Shown here: positions 36,052 through 44,341 of the stretch, piece after piece | How the letters are laid out: every line of letters starts with the position of its first letter | How positions within the stretch are numbered: the first letter of the stretch is position 1 | Assembly: GCA_030680745.1 (NCBI GenBank) | Contig: JAUXUR010000043.1 | Coordinates: forward strand, 1-64,000 | DNA from: Alphaproteobacteria bacterium | GTDB taxonomy: Bacteria; Pseudomonadota; Alphaproteobacteria; JAUXUR01 | Direction of reading: 5' to 3' | DNA: 64,000 nucleotides | Position numbers and translations under genes: made by a program | The notes under the pieces: generated by a model | Seen by the model: the letters and a program-made list of their open reading frames with translations, nothing else | Databases searched by the model: none | Told to the model about the DNA's origin: nothing

Positions 36052-37515
36052 ATGGCTTATATTATTCCGATGATTCCTTTTGAAATGCTTGTTTTTGGAG
36101 GCGCAGGTGATCTGTCAATGCGTAAACTTATGCCGGCACTTTTCCATCTTCATTGCGATAATCGACTTCCAATTCATGGAAAAGTATATTGCTTAGGCCG
36201 CGAAAATTTATCAAAAGAAGATTTTATTCAATCTATTTTTGATATGCATCAACCCCTTTTTACAGAACAAAAAGAAAAAGTTGATTCTTTTTTTGAACGT
36301 ATTCATTACATTCAATTTGAAGCGCTGAATATTGAATCCTACAAAAAAATTAAAACAATATTATCAAGCGATACTGAACTGGCGCGCATTTTTTATTTAG
36401 CAACGCCTTCTTCACTTTTTGGTCCCATTTCGCAGAATATTTCACTTGCGGATTTAATGACTAAAAAATCACGCGTCGTTGTTGAAAAACCTTTGGGCCA
36501 TGATTTAGCCTCGTTCCAAAAAATAAATAATCTTATTTGTGATGTTTTTCAAGAAAGTCAAATTTACCGTATTGATCATTATTTAGGCAAAGAAACAGTA
36601 CAGAATTTAATGGCGTTACGTTTTACGAACACACTTTTTGAATCTATGTGGAATCGCTCATACATCAGCCATGTTCAAATTACAGTTGCAGAAACAATTG
36701 GTATTGAAGGACGTCATCAGTTTTATGACCAATCAGGCGCCTTACGTGACATGGTTCAAAATCATTTGCTGCAACTTTTATGCTTAGTCGCAATGGAGCC
36801 ACCATCAAATGCTGAGGCCAATACGATTCGTGACGAAAAGTTACGTGTTCTTAAAGCGCTAAGACCCATTAAAGATCAAGATGTTATTACGCATGTTGTT
36901 AGAGCGCAATACAAACAAGGCAACATACAAGATGTAAACGTAAAAGGATATTTGGAAGAGCAAAATATACCCCAAACAAGCACAACCGAAACCTTTATTG
37001 CCCTTAAAACCTATATTGATAATTGGCGATGGGCTGGCATTCCTTTTTATCTACGTACAGGTAAACGTTTACATAGTCGATATTCTGAAATTGTCATTCA
37101 ATTTAAAAAAGTACCACATCTTATTTATCCATCAAGCGTTGGTATTATTGAAGAAAACAGATTAGTGATACGACTTCAACCAGATGAGGGCATCAAATTT
37201 AAATTAATGTCTAAGACCCCTGGCCCTGGTATGAATCTGGTGCCCGTATACCTAAATTTAAATTTTGCCGAAACTTTTAATGAGCGTTATCCAGATGCCT
37301 ATGAACGGCTCATCATGGATGTTGTGCGCGGTATTCCAACCCTATTTATGCGTAAAGATGAGGTTGAAGAAGCATGGAAATGGACTGAAAATATTCTTAA
37401 TGCCTTTCAAGAATTATCACCACCGCTAAAAACATATCCCGCAGGCACTTGGGGGCCAACATCGTCTATTGCATTGATTGAACGGGATGGGTTTACCTGG
37501 CATGAGGACATATAA
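36052..37515 (+). CDS. zwf: Glucose-6-phosphate 1-dehydrogenase
   Basis: Oxidises glucose 6-phosphate to 6-phosphogluconolactone, making NADPH. It is 487 residues. The nucleotide-binding motif is FGGAGDLSMRKLMPALF near residue 15. The active-site signature RIDHYLGKE lies around residue 176, and YLRTGKRL binds substrate. The stop codon overlaps the pgl start by one base (TAATG). The next enzymes of the pentose phosphate or Entner-Doudoroff route are not in the window. Confidence 0.97.
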   Translation: MAYIIPMIPFEMLVFGGAGDLSMRKLMPALFHLHCDNRLPIHGKVYCLGRENLSKEDFIQSIFDMHQPLFTEQKEKVDSFFERIHYIQFEALNIESYKKIKTILSSDTELARIFYLATPSSLFGPISQNISLADLMTKKSRVVVEKPLGHDLASFQKINNLICDVFQESQIYRIDHYLGKETVQNLMALRFTNTLFESMWNRSYISHVQITVAETIGIEGRHQFYDQSGALRDMVQNHLLQLLCLVAMEPPSNAEANTIRDEKLRVLKALRPIKDQDVITHVVRAQYKQGNIQDVNVKGYLEEQNIPQTSTTETFIALKTYIDNWRWAGIPFYLRTGKRLHSRYSEIVIQFKKVPHLIYPSSVGIIEENRLVIRLQPDEGIKFKLMSKTPGPGMNLVPVYLNLNFAETFNERYPDAYERLIMDVVRGIPTLFMRKDEVEEAWKWTENILNAFQELSPPLKTYPAGTWGPTSSIALIERDGFTWHEDI

Positions 37516-38180
37516 TGCAGATTGTAAAACATTATTTTGATACTGAAGACAAACTTACCCAAAAAATTTATACGGATTTCAAAAAAGAACTTCAAAAAAT
37601 AAATTCACTCAATCAAGTTGTAGCGCTTGCTGGAGGATCTACACCTGAAAAATTATATACATTATTAAGTCAAGAAGATTGGAATAATGTGTGTTTTACT
37701 TTAAGCGACGAAAGACTTCTTGCTCACAATCATATTGGGCGCAATGAAACGTTGCTTTATCAAACACTTTTTAAAAATACCCCTAATCCAGATTTTTTTA
37801 GCTTAGCACCTCTTAATTTTAATCAACAAACACTAGAAAAATCATTGAATGAAGAATGGATTCACCAAAACAAAAAACTACATCTTGTTTTGTTAGGCAT
37901 GGGTGAAGACGGTCATATCGCTTCTCTTTTTCCACCTCAGGAATATGTTAAAAACAACCCAAAAATATTCATTGAAACGAAAGGGCCCATGCCTTTTCCT
38001 AATCGCATAGGCTTAAGTTTTAATGCATTATGTGAAACATCTATAATTTTTCTTTTTATAAAAGGCACAAAAAAGAAAGAAATTTTAGAAAAAGCATTGT
38101 TAAAAGAAGATTCAAATTTACCCATTTCAATTCTTTTAGCACATAGTAAAAAATCAATTCATGTTTATTGGGCAGAATAA
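37515..38180 (+). CDS. pgl: 6-phosphogluconolactonase
   Basis: Hydrolyses the lactone made by Zwf. It is 221 residues. DevB-family features are VALAGGSTPEKLY (residues about 34-46), FTLSDERLL, GRNETLLYQ, and LLGMGEDGHIASLFPP. Coupled to zwf by a one-base overlap. It is followed after about 70 bases by tRNA-Lys. Confidence 0.95.
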   Translation: MQIVKHYFDTEDKLTQKIYTDFKKELQKINSLNQVVALAGGSTPEKLYTLLSQEDWNNVCFTLSDERLLAHNHIGRNETLLYQTLFKNTPNPDFFSLAPLNFNQQTLEKSLNEEWIHQNKKLHLVLLGMGEDGHIASLFPPQEYVKNNPKIFIETKGPMPFPNRIGLSFNALCETSIIFLFIKGTKKKEILEKALLKEDSNLPISILLAHSKKSIHVYWAE

Positions 38181-38248
38181 AATATACAGAATAAAACACT
38201 ATGAAAAAACTAAAATTTAGCATAATATGTCCTTGAATTTAAAGTCAC

Positions 38249-38324
38249 GGGTGCGTAGCTCAGTTGGGAGAGCAGCTGACTCTTAATCAGCGGGTCCTAG
38301 GTTCGATCCCTAGTGCGCCCACCA
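38249..38324 (+). tRNA. tRNA-Lys (anticodon CTT)
   Basis: A complete cloverleaf. The acceptor stem GGGTGCG pairs with TGCGCCC; the D arm is GCTCAGTTGGGAGAGC. The anticodon stem GCTGA/TCAGC has loop CTCTTAA, giving anticodon CTT (lysine AAG codons). The T arm is CTAGGTTCGATCCCTAG. The CCA end is encoded (38322-38324). Confidence 0.97.
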
Positions 38325-38341
38325 TTTTTTCATAAAACATT

Positions 38342-38465
38342 GCTCGGATTATTTCAAAGTGTGGGTAGGAAGATAAGTGGTGAGCAAACGGAGTGTATTC
38401 TTCATACATGAGAGTATAGTAAATCCCGAAATCTGACGCCCTCCACAATTTGAAAGAATTTGAGC
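38342..38465. repeat. Palindromic element related to families A and B
   Basis: A 124-base element with imperfect ends: GCTCGGATTATTTCAAAGTG at the left, and GAAAGAATTTGAGC as the complementary right end. Its centre CGGAGTGTATTCTTCATACA followed by TGAG is shared with 19656-19800. In reverse complement it also matches the centre of family A. It begins 18 bases past the tRNA and ends 2 bases before the rsmD start codon. Confidence 0.82.
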
Positions 38466-38467
38466 AT

Positions 38468-39025
38468 ATGAGAATTATAGCAGGCCAATTACGTGGACGA
38501 CTCCTCGTCTCACCCCAAACTGAATCAATTCGACCCACAAGTGATCGCGTCAGACAAGCAGCTTTCAATATTATTGAACACAAATTAAACTTTTCTTTTG
38601 CTGACAAAATTGTATTAGATATTTTTGGCGGCACGGGCGCTCTTGGATTTGAGTCTCTTTCCCGAGGCGCACAATCTGTCATCTATTTCGATACATTAAA
38701 AGAAGCACATCTGGTCGCACGTCAAAATGCTGAAAATCTTAAACTTATTGATCAAATAATTTTTCGACAAATGGATGCACTCAATCCACCAATGGCGTCA
38801 CATCCTGTTGATTTTGTTTTTATAGATCCACCGTATAATATGCAACTCGCTGAAAAAGCACTTGTGGCGTTTAAATCAAAAAATTGGTTTAAGAAAGAAA
38901 CCTATTTTATGGTCGAGGAATTAAAAAATGTTAATCCCAACTGGCCTAATTTTTTAACACAAATAGACGAACGTGTTTACGGTAAAACAAAAATTATTTT
39001 TTTGCAAATTAAAGAAGAAACTTAA
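38468..39025 (+). CDS. rsmD: 16S rRNA (guanine(966)-N2)-methyltransferase RsmD
   Basis: Methylates 16S rRNA guanine 966 during 30S assembly. It is 185 residues from the ATG at 38468, giving MRIIAGQLRGRLL, the usual N-terminus. A TTG at 38450 would place six more residues inside the repeat. Motifs seen are RPTSDRVRQAAFNII, DIFGGTGALGFESLSRGA (SAM binding) and the catalytic DPPYNM. No good ribosome binding site is visible, since the repeat abuts the start. Confidence 0.93.
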   Translation: MRIIAGQLRGRLLVSPQTESIRPTSDRVRQAAFNIIEHKLNFSFADKIVLDIFGGTGALGFESLSRGAQSVIYFDTLKEAHLVARQNAENLKLIDQIIFRQMDALNPPMASHPVDFVFIDPPYNMQLAEKALVAFKSKNWFKKETYFMVEELKNVNPNWPNFLTQIDERVYGKTKIIFLQIKEET

Positions 39026-39048
39026 TTTTTCCAAAGATAACAACATGT

Positions 39049-40521
39049 TTATTGAACTTTAGCTTTAACTTTTCCATCTTTGAATCGAAGCATTACATTG
39101 TCATTTTGTTTAATATTTTCAACGCTTGTAATTGTTTTGTGATCCTGGTTTTCAACGATTACAAATCCGCGGTTAAGTGTATTTTCATAGGAAAGTGTCT
39201 TTAATAAAACTGCATTTTGCTGCGTAATATTGATTTTGTCTTTCATCAATTGCGACACGTTTTTTGTCATCGCTTTTTGATAAAGATTTAAATTTTCATG
39301 ATTTTTTTGGATATTATTAACAATAGAAGAGGGTTTTAAAAATCCTGCAATTTGTTTAAACGCATTTGTTTTAAATGTTATTGTTTTTTCATAAGATTCT
39401 TTGAATGTTTTAAATAGATTTTTTGCTTCTTGTTCCATCAATTGCACCTTATGTTTAGGATGTAATATTTTGTGACTAATAGCTTGAAAAGTATTAGTTT
39501 TTTCAGCCATTAATAAACGAACAGAATGTTGAAGTTTTTCACTATAGAGATCCAATTTTTGATTTTTTTCATCAAATTTGGATAATACTTGTTTTAAATG
39601 TTTTGTAATATTGGTTAAATTTAAAGCGTGAATTTGTACTTTTTTACGTGCAGAATGACTTGCCCTGAATTGTAAATGTACCAATTTTTCATAAAGCTCT
39701 TGCCTAACGGGTACTGCCATTTCAGCTGCAGCACTTGGTGTTGGTGCACGCAAATCTGACGCAAAATCAATTAAAGTTGTATCTGTTTCGTGACCAATGG
39801 CTGAAATCAAAGGAATGCTTGAATTTGCAGCCGCACGTACTACAATTTCTTCATTAAAGGCCCAAAGATCTTCAATAGAACCACCGCCACGCGCAACAAT
39901 TAATAAATCGGGTCGTAAGCCGGATGCGGGGCTTAATTGATTAAAGCCGTTGATGGCTGCTGCTATTTGATCTTTTGCACCTTCCCCTTGCACAAGACAG
40001 GGCCAAACTAAAACGCGGCTGGGAAAACGATCTTGAATCCTATGCAAAATATCACGAATGACAGAACCTGTTGGCGATGTAATAACACCAATGATTAAAG
40101 GCAAAAATGGAATAGGTTTTTTACGTGCTGGATCAAATAATCCTTCAGCGAGTAGTTTTTGCTTTCTTTTTTCAAGCAAAGCAAGAAGAGCGCCCTCACC
40201 CGCAAGTTCCATCGAATCAACAATAATTTGATATTTCGACCGTCCAGGAAAAGTTGTAATTTTTCCACGACAAATAACCTCTAACCCATCTTCAGGATTA
40301 AAAGGAAATTTAAGGGCCGTACCACGCCAAGCGACCGCATCTAATATCGCGTCTTGATCTTTGAGTGTAAAATAAACATGGCCTGATGTTGCACGTTTAA
40401 AACCCGAAATTTCACCCCGGACACGCACTAAAGAAAATTGATCTTCAACGGTTTTTTTGAGTGCAGAAGACAGTTCAGAAACAGAAAAAATAGGAAGATT
40501 ATGTTCGTTTAAATATAGCAT
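39049..40521 (-). CDS. xseA: Exodeoxyribonuclease VII large subunit
   Basis: Large subunit of ExoVII, which degrades single-stranded DNA. It is 490 residues. The N-terminal OB-fold contains [22 protein letters not shown] split across residues 38-60. The catalytic domain has [34 protein letters not shown] and [18 protein letters not shown] long coiled coil (about 270-440) precedes a short C-terminal fold. The small subunit xseB is not next to it. Confidence 0.95.
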   Translation of the reverse strand: MLYLNEHNLPIFSVSELSSALKKTVEDQFSLVRVRGEISGFKRATSGHVYFTLKDQDAILDAVAWRGTALKFPFNPEDGLEVICRGKITTFPGRSKYQIIVDSMELAGEGALLALLEKRKQKLLAEGLFDPARKKPIPFLPLIIGVITSPTGSVIRDILHRIQDRFPSRVLVWPCLVQGEGAKDQIAAAINGFNQLSPASGLRPDLLIVARGGGSIEDLWAFNEEIVVRAAANSSIPLISAIGHETDTTLIDFASDLRAPTPSAAAEMAVPVRQELYEKLVHLQFRASHSARKKVQIHALNLTNITKHLKQVLSKFDEKNQKLDLYSEKLQHSVRLLMAEKTNTFQAISHKILHPKHKVQLMEQEAKNLFKTFKESYEKTITFKTNAFKQIAGFLKPSSIVNNIQKNHENLNLYQKAMTKNVSQLMKDKINITQQNAVLLKTLSYENTLNRGFVIVENQDHKTITSVENIKQNDNVMLRFKDGKVKAKVQ

Positions 40522-40765
40522 CTAATTTATAATATATCCCTAGCCTAGTAAGATAGTACCAAAATAATACTACAATCAAAAGAAAAACAAATGAAATACG
40601 TATATTTTATTAAGATATGTCATAAACGCACCACAAATCTCGTGACCTCAAATTATGAGCTAATGTATCAGTGTTCTAAAAAAAAATAAAAACTGACTAT
40701 ACATTAATAAAACTATTGATTTTTATACTATTTAACATTGTCTTTATGATAAATAGATTATTTTC
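40522..40765. other. AT-rich non-coding region between divergent genes
   Basis: The 316-base gap between xseA and the first paired exported gene. Apart from the promoter at 40766-40794 I see no gene, RNA or repeat. Very AT-rich, with several A/T runs. Confidence 0.5.
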
Positions 40766-40794
40766 TTGACATGACAGCAATATTGTCATATTGT
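40766..40794 (+). promoter_or_regulatory. Predicted promoter with internal dyad (possible operator)
   Basis: A perfect -35 box TTGACA (40766-40771), a 17-base spacer and a -10 box TATTGT (40789-40794) lie 44 bases before the ATG. The spacer is itself a dyad, TGACA-N7-TGTCA, of the form bound by many dimeric repressors. The promoter is well supported; the operator reading is inference. Confidence 0.6.
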
Positions 40795-40837
40795 GACTTC
40801 ATATTAAAATGTATTAATTTATTAAAAGGAAGTTAAA

Positions 40838-42514
40838 ATGAGTAACAAACTAATATTATCTACAATTTTGGGCTTGACGTTATTGTGTCAGTCTACAGAT
40901 TCCTATTCTGTAAATTGGCCCGTGATTGATAGTGATATTCAAACGCATGACCCAGTTATCAAAAAATTTATTGAAAATGCGAAAAATGAAAGATCTACGT
41001 TTCAATATATAGGTCATCAATTTAAAGTTCGTGGCGGCAATAATTATGCCATCGATCAAAACTATGATTTGTTTAATCATATCGATACTTTAGAAAATGC
41101 GTATTTAAAGGGTTATCACATCGAAATAAAACCAACAAGCGAAGAAGAAATATACAAAAATTTTGAAGAACGCTGCAAATACAAAATTATTATAACTAAT
41201 AGAGATGATGTAACTTTTATCGAAGGTTTCCGTGTTTATGCGGCTGATAGCGATATTGCTCAACCACAACCAATTGTTGCTGATCAATTACCTAGCGTAG
41301 ATGCGCCCCTTATCGAAGGTTGGTATAACAGACCATTAGGACGTGGTGCCCCTACAAATGTTGACCACAATGTCGTAAAAGGCTTACTAAACACATACAA
41401 AAATCATAACATCTTGAAACACGCTTTTAACCATATAAAAGCAGCTGATCTTGCAGATATTCAAGATCCTATTCTTTTTGCTGATTATATTCAAAAACAT
41501 GGTCAAGTGTCAGCTAATGATGTTATCAATGCGATGAACGAAGATAAAGCACTTCTTCAAAGAGTAAAAAATTTAGGTGTTATCAGTGAAGGGCATGAAG
41601 AGCGAGGGCTTGATTTTGGTAACCAGCTTTCATATCCAACAGAATATATGAGTGACGCCATTAACTTAATCAGAAATCATCCGTCTCTTTTACGTGGAAA
41701 ATTGGATGATGCTTTAAAATCTTCCAAAGGCGGTGACGCACATGCACTTTTACAAGCACAATTCTACATTGCGGCTGTTCAATCTTCTCAAAATGGATAT
41801 AAACAACAATTTAGTACACTTCTTTCTAAAATAGGTGGGTTGTTCCATAAAAATTTACCAAGCAAAGAAAATGCACGAAACATCCTTAAGCAAACCCATC
41901 TTTGTGTAGATGGTGTTCTTTATACCCCAGCGCATAATTATGTGAAACATGGTGATGTTGTCAAAAAAATTAAACAACAAATTGCTAATTTACCAAATAA
42001 TATGCAAGCACCTGGCGTTTATGAAAATATTTTCACAGATTGTTCCGGCTTGTCCATTATGGTCTTGCGTAAACTTTTTCCAGATAATGATTGGATTCAA
42101 AATGAACGCGCCATGTCATGGCATTTTGCTGCCGCTTATGACTATCTTAACAATGAAAATGCAGGCTATGACTATTGTTACATCAACGGTAATAAATTAA
42201 GAGTTGGTGGAGATTATTACAAAGATAATTGCAACATGGGCATTGCTAAAAAATTAGCTAAAATGTTAAAACCTGTGAACTATTACGCGAATCGTAAAGC
42301 AGGCGATATCCTTGTTCAACGCCATACCAATGGTAGTGAAGGACATGTGATGACGATTGTAGATCCATTTCCGAACCCACATAATTCAAACGAAGTAATT
42401 ATTGCTGAAATGACGCGATGTTCAGGCAATTATCATGGCTTAGTCTTTAGAAAAATGTGGTTCAAAGAACCAGGAAATTCTCGTTTGCGTATCCTAAGAC
42501 CAATATCAAACTAA
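40838..42514 (+). CDS. Exported two-domain protein with NlpC/P60-like C-terminus
   Basis: A 558-residue protein with a Sec signal peptide (about residues 1-24). The N-terminal domain of about 120 residues (NWPVIDSD to GFRVYAADSD) is shared with the next gene, 42701-44272. A helical middle part (about 155-390) follows. The C-terminal part looks like a papain-fold NlpC/P60 hydrolase: TDCSGL with C402 as the likely nucleophile, and EGHVMTIVD with H503 as the likely base. Related domains cut peptidoglycan or modify proteins and lipids. It has its own promoter. The N-terminal domain is unknown to me; the NlpC/P60 call is moderate. Confidence 0.8.
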   Translation: MSNKLILSTILGLTLLCQSTDSYSVNWPVIDSDIQTHDPVIKKFIENAKNERSTFQYIGHQFKVRGGNNYAIDQNYDLFNHIDTLENAYLKGYHIEIKPTSEEEIYKNFEERCKYKIIITNRDDVTFIEGFRVYAADSDIAQPQPIVADQLPSVDAPLIEGWYNRPLGRGAPTNVDHNVVKGLLNTYKNHNILKHAFNHIKAADLADIQDPILFADYIQKHGQVSANDVINAMNEDKALLQRVKNLGVISEGHEERGLDFGNQLSYPTEYMSDAINLIRNHPSLLRGKLDDALKSSKGGDAHALLQAQFYIAAVQSSQNGYKQQFSTLLSKIGGLFHKNLPSKENARNILKQTHLCVDGVLYTPAHNYVKHGDVVKKIKQQIANLPNNMQAPGVYENIFTDCSGLSIMVLRKLFPDNDWIQNERAMSWHFAAAYDYLNNENAGYDYCYINGNKLRVGGDYYKDNCNMGIAKKLAKMLKPVNYYANRKAGDILVQRHTNGSEGHVMTIVDPFPNPHNSNEVIIAEMTRCSGNYHGLVFRKMWFKEPGNSRLRILRPISN

Positions 42515-42563
42515 CTATCAAGTAAATATGAGGGGCTATTTAAGCCCTTCAGACATATTAATC

Positions 42564-42602
42564 AAAATCCTTTTTGACTTAAGTGTTGAAAAGGATTTTT
42601 TA
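42564..42602 (+). terminator. Predicted intrinsic terminator after the NlpC/P60-like gene
   Basis: A hairpin (AAAATCCTTTTT and AAAAGGATTTTT arms, 12-13 base loop) runs into a T-tract. A smaller GGGCT/AGCCC hairpin lies just before it (42534-42548). It separates the two paired exported genes into different transcripts. Confidence 0.75.
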
Positions 42603-42632
42603 TTAAAAATAATAATTATTATTGTAAATAAA

Positions 42633-42661
42633 TTGACATTTATTAATGTATAGTTCATAAT
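42633..42661 (+). promoter_or_regulatory. Predicted sigma-70 promoter of the kinase-like exported gene
   Basis: TTGACA at 42633-42638, a 17-base spacer and CATAAT at 42656-42661, 39 bases before the ATG. The -35 box is a perfect match, as in the promoter of the preceding paralogue. Confidence 0.6.
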
Positions 42662-42700
42662 TACTTTATTATTAATTTTAACTTAAATAAGGATTTTAAA

Positions 42701-44272
42701 ATGTTTAAAAAATTACTATTATCTACAGTTTTGGGTTTGACGTTATTGTGTCAATCTACTAATTCTTTTGCTTGGGAATGGCCAGTTGTTGATAGCACTG
42801 AAGCAAATCACAAAATAGTTATTGAAAATTTTATTAAAAATGCAAAAAATGAACGAAAAGATTTTAAGTTTGTAGGTCATTTATTTAAAGTTCGTGGTGG
42901 TGATCATGATTATACAAACAAAAACACAACACTCTACCAAAAAGCAGATGAACTAAACAATGCACTTTTAAGAGGACAACACATACAAATAAAGCCGACG
43001 AGTGAGCGCAACATTTATAAACATTTTACAGAAAAGTGCTTATACAAAGTTGTTGTAAATGGCAGTACTATTGTTAAGGGTTTACGTGTTTATAATGCTG
43101 ACGGTGATGTTATACAGCCTGAACAAGTAAATCGTAACAACAATGCTCATAATATTGTTCCTCAAAATAACAATAATATCAATGTATCAGCCCAGCAATC
43201 TCCACGCGTAAATCAAAACGTTAATATTGCGAATATACCAAATCCTTTTGAGAGGATGAATCCTGAGAGTGTACTTAAAGTTAAAAACATTGTTCAAGAA
43301 TTTCAACAATCAGGACAATTAAGTGCAGCAACTAACATTGTTACAATTAAAGAAGGACGAGGCCCTGAAGCTAAGCAACTAATCTATGTAACGGATGCTC
43401 AACAAAAATTAGTTATAAAAGTTACGAACTCCAGAGGATCTTTTGAAGCAGCAAAAAAAGGAAAAACTGATGAGTTAAAATTCATTAACAACCTTAATCA
43501 AATTGCTTCAAATAATAACCTTGTTATTCCAAAAATAATTGTAGGACAAGAATTAATTAAAGTCGGAAATGATTATGCCGAGCTTCAAATATTGGCTAAA
43601 GGAAAAGCCATAGGAACGTTAGATATCCACGATATGAGCGATAATGATGTACAGACAATGTTTAAAGCTATGGGAACACAAATGGGTAATCTTGATCGTT
43701 TGCTTATAGCAAATCATATGCCCTTGTTGGAGCATCCTGATGGACATCCTCACAATTTCTTTTATGATAAAGGAACAAAAGAATTTTCATGGATTGATGT
43801 TGCTGGTGTATCGCATCCTAACAATGACCAAGCTGCTCAAATGGGAGATGGTTCTCTTTTTTCTCAAAAAGTTATAGATAGGCTTATAAATCGTGTCTTT
43901 ATTCCTAATGGCGAAGGTCTTGATTGGGTAAGCAACAAAGATGTTTTTATTTCTGAATATGACCAAGATTACTATACTGATTTATTCAATCGTATAACCC
44001 CTCAAAAAATCTCGACCATAAAGAAAGAAATAAGAGAAGGTAGTACAGAGCCTAAATTTATTATTGAATCTATTTTAAAACTAATCCCAAAATTTTCACT
44101 TGCTGTTAAAAGTTTGGGTGAAGGGTACGTTCTTTCTTATCCTGAAGGTAAAAATTACTATAATAAGAACGTAAAATATGGTCAATTATACAATTATCTT
44201 CAAAATGCTAATGAGTTTCGAAAAATGATTGGCAAACTTGAAAAACCAATTTTTGATTTATTAGTTCGTTAA
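42701..44272 (+). CDS. Exported two-domain protein with kinase-like C-terminus
   Basis: A 523-residue protein with a Sec signal peptide (about 1-24). Its N-terminal domain (EWPVVDST to GLRVYNADGD) clearly matches that of the preceding gene, including KNAKNER, FKVRGG and IKPTSE. An Asn/Gln-rich linker (about 145-185) follows. The C-terminal part has the signature of the aminoglycoside-phosphotransferase/choline-kinase fold. LVIKVT carries a candidate ATP-binding K240. The HPDGHPHN loop has D347 and N352 at exactly the spacing of HxDxxxxN. WIDVAG carries a metal-binding D366. Substrate unknown, and the residue pattern is the only evidence of kinase activity. Confidence 0.8.
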   Translation: MFKKLLLSTVLGLTLLCQSTNSFAWEWPVVDSTEANHKIVIENFIKNAKNERKDFKFVGHLFKVRGGDHDYTNKNTTLYQKADELNNALLRGQHIQIKPTSERNIYKHFTEKCLYKVVVNGSTIVKGLRVYNADGDVIQPEQVNRNNNAHNIVPQNNNNINVSAQQSPRVNQNVNIANIPNPFERMNPESVLKVKNIVQEFQQSGQLSAATNIVTIKEGRGPEAKQLIYVTDAQQKLVIKVTNSRGSFEAAKKGKTDELKFINNLNQIASNNNLVIPKIIVGQELIKVGNDYAELQILAKGKAIGTLDIHDMSDNDVQTMFKAMGTQMGNLDRLLIANHMPLLEHPDGHPHNFFYDKGTKEFSWIDVAGVSHPNNDQAAQMGDGSLFSQKVIDRLINRVFIPNGEGLDWVSNKDVFISEYDQDYYTDLFNRITPQKISTIKKEIREGSTEPKFIIESILKLIPKFSLAVKSLGEGYVLSYPEGKNYYNKNVKYGQLYNYLQNANEFRKMIGKLEKPIFDLLVR

Positions 44273-44307
44273 GCTTAATACTTAATTTTAAAATGACTTA
44301 ACAAAAC

Positions 44308-44336
44308 AGGAGTCCTGTTTTTATAAACGGACTCCT
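44308..44336. terminator. Convergent hairpin between the kinase-like gene and pbpC
   Basis: Arms AGGAGTCC (44308-44315) and GGACTCCT (44329-44336) form a perfect 8-base stem in the gap between two convergent genes. There is no T-run on either side, so it may be only a partial terminator. Confidence 0.45.
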
Positions 44337-44341
44337 AAACT

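Noticed and set aside
38287-38682. Minus-strand ORF of 131 codons ending near tRNA-Lys, with GALGIEPRTR
   Set aside because: It is antisense to tRNA-Lys and the start of rsmD; the GIEPRTR-type ending is a known artefact of translating tRNA genes backwards.
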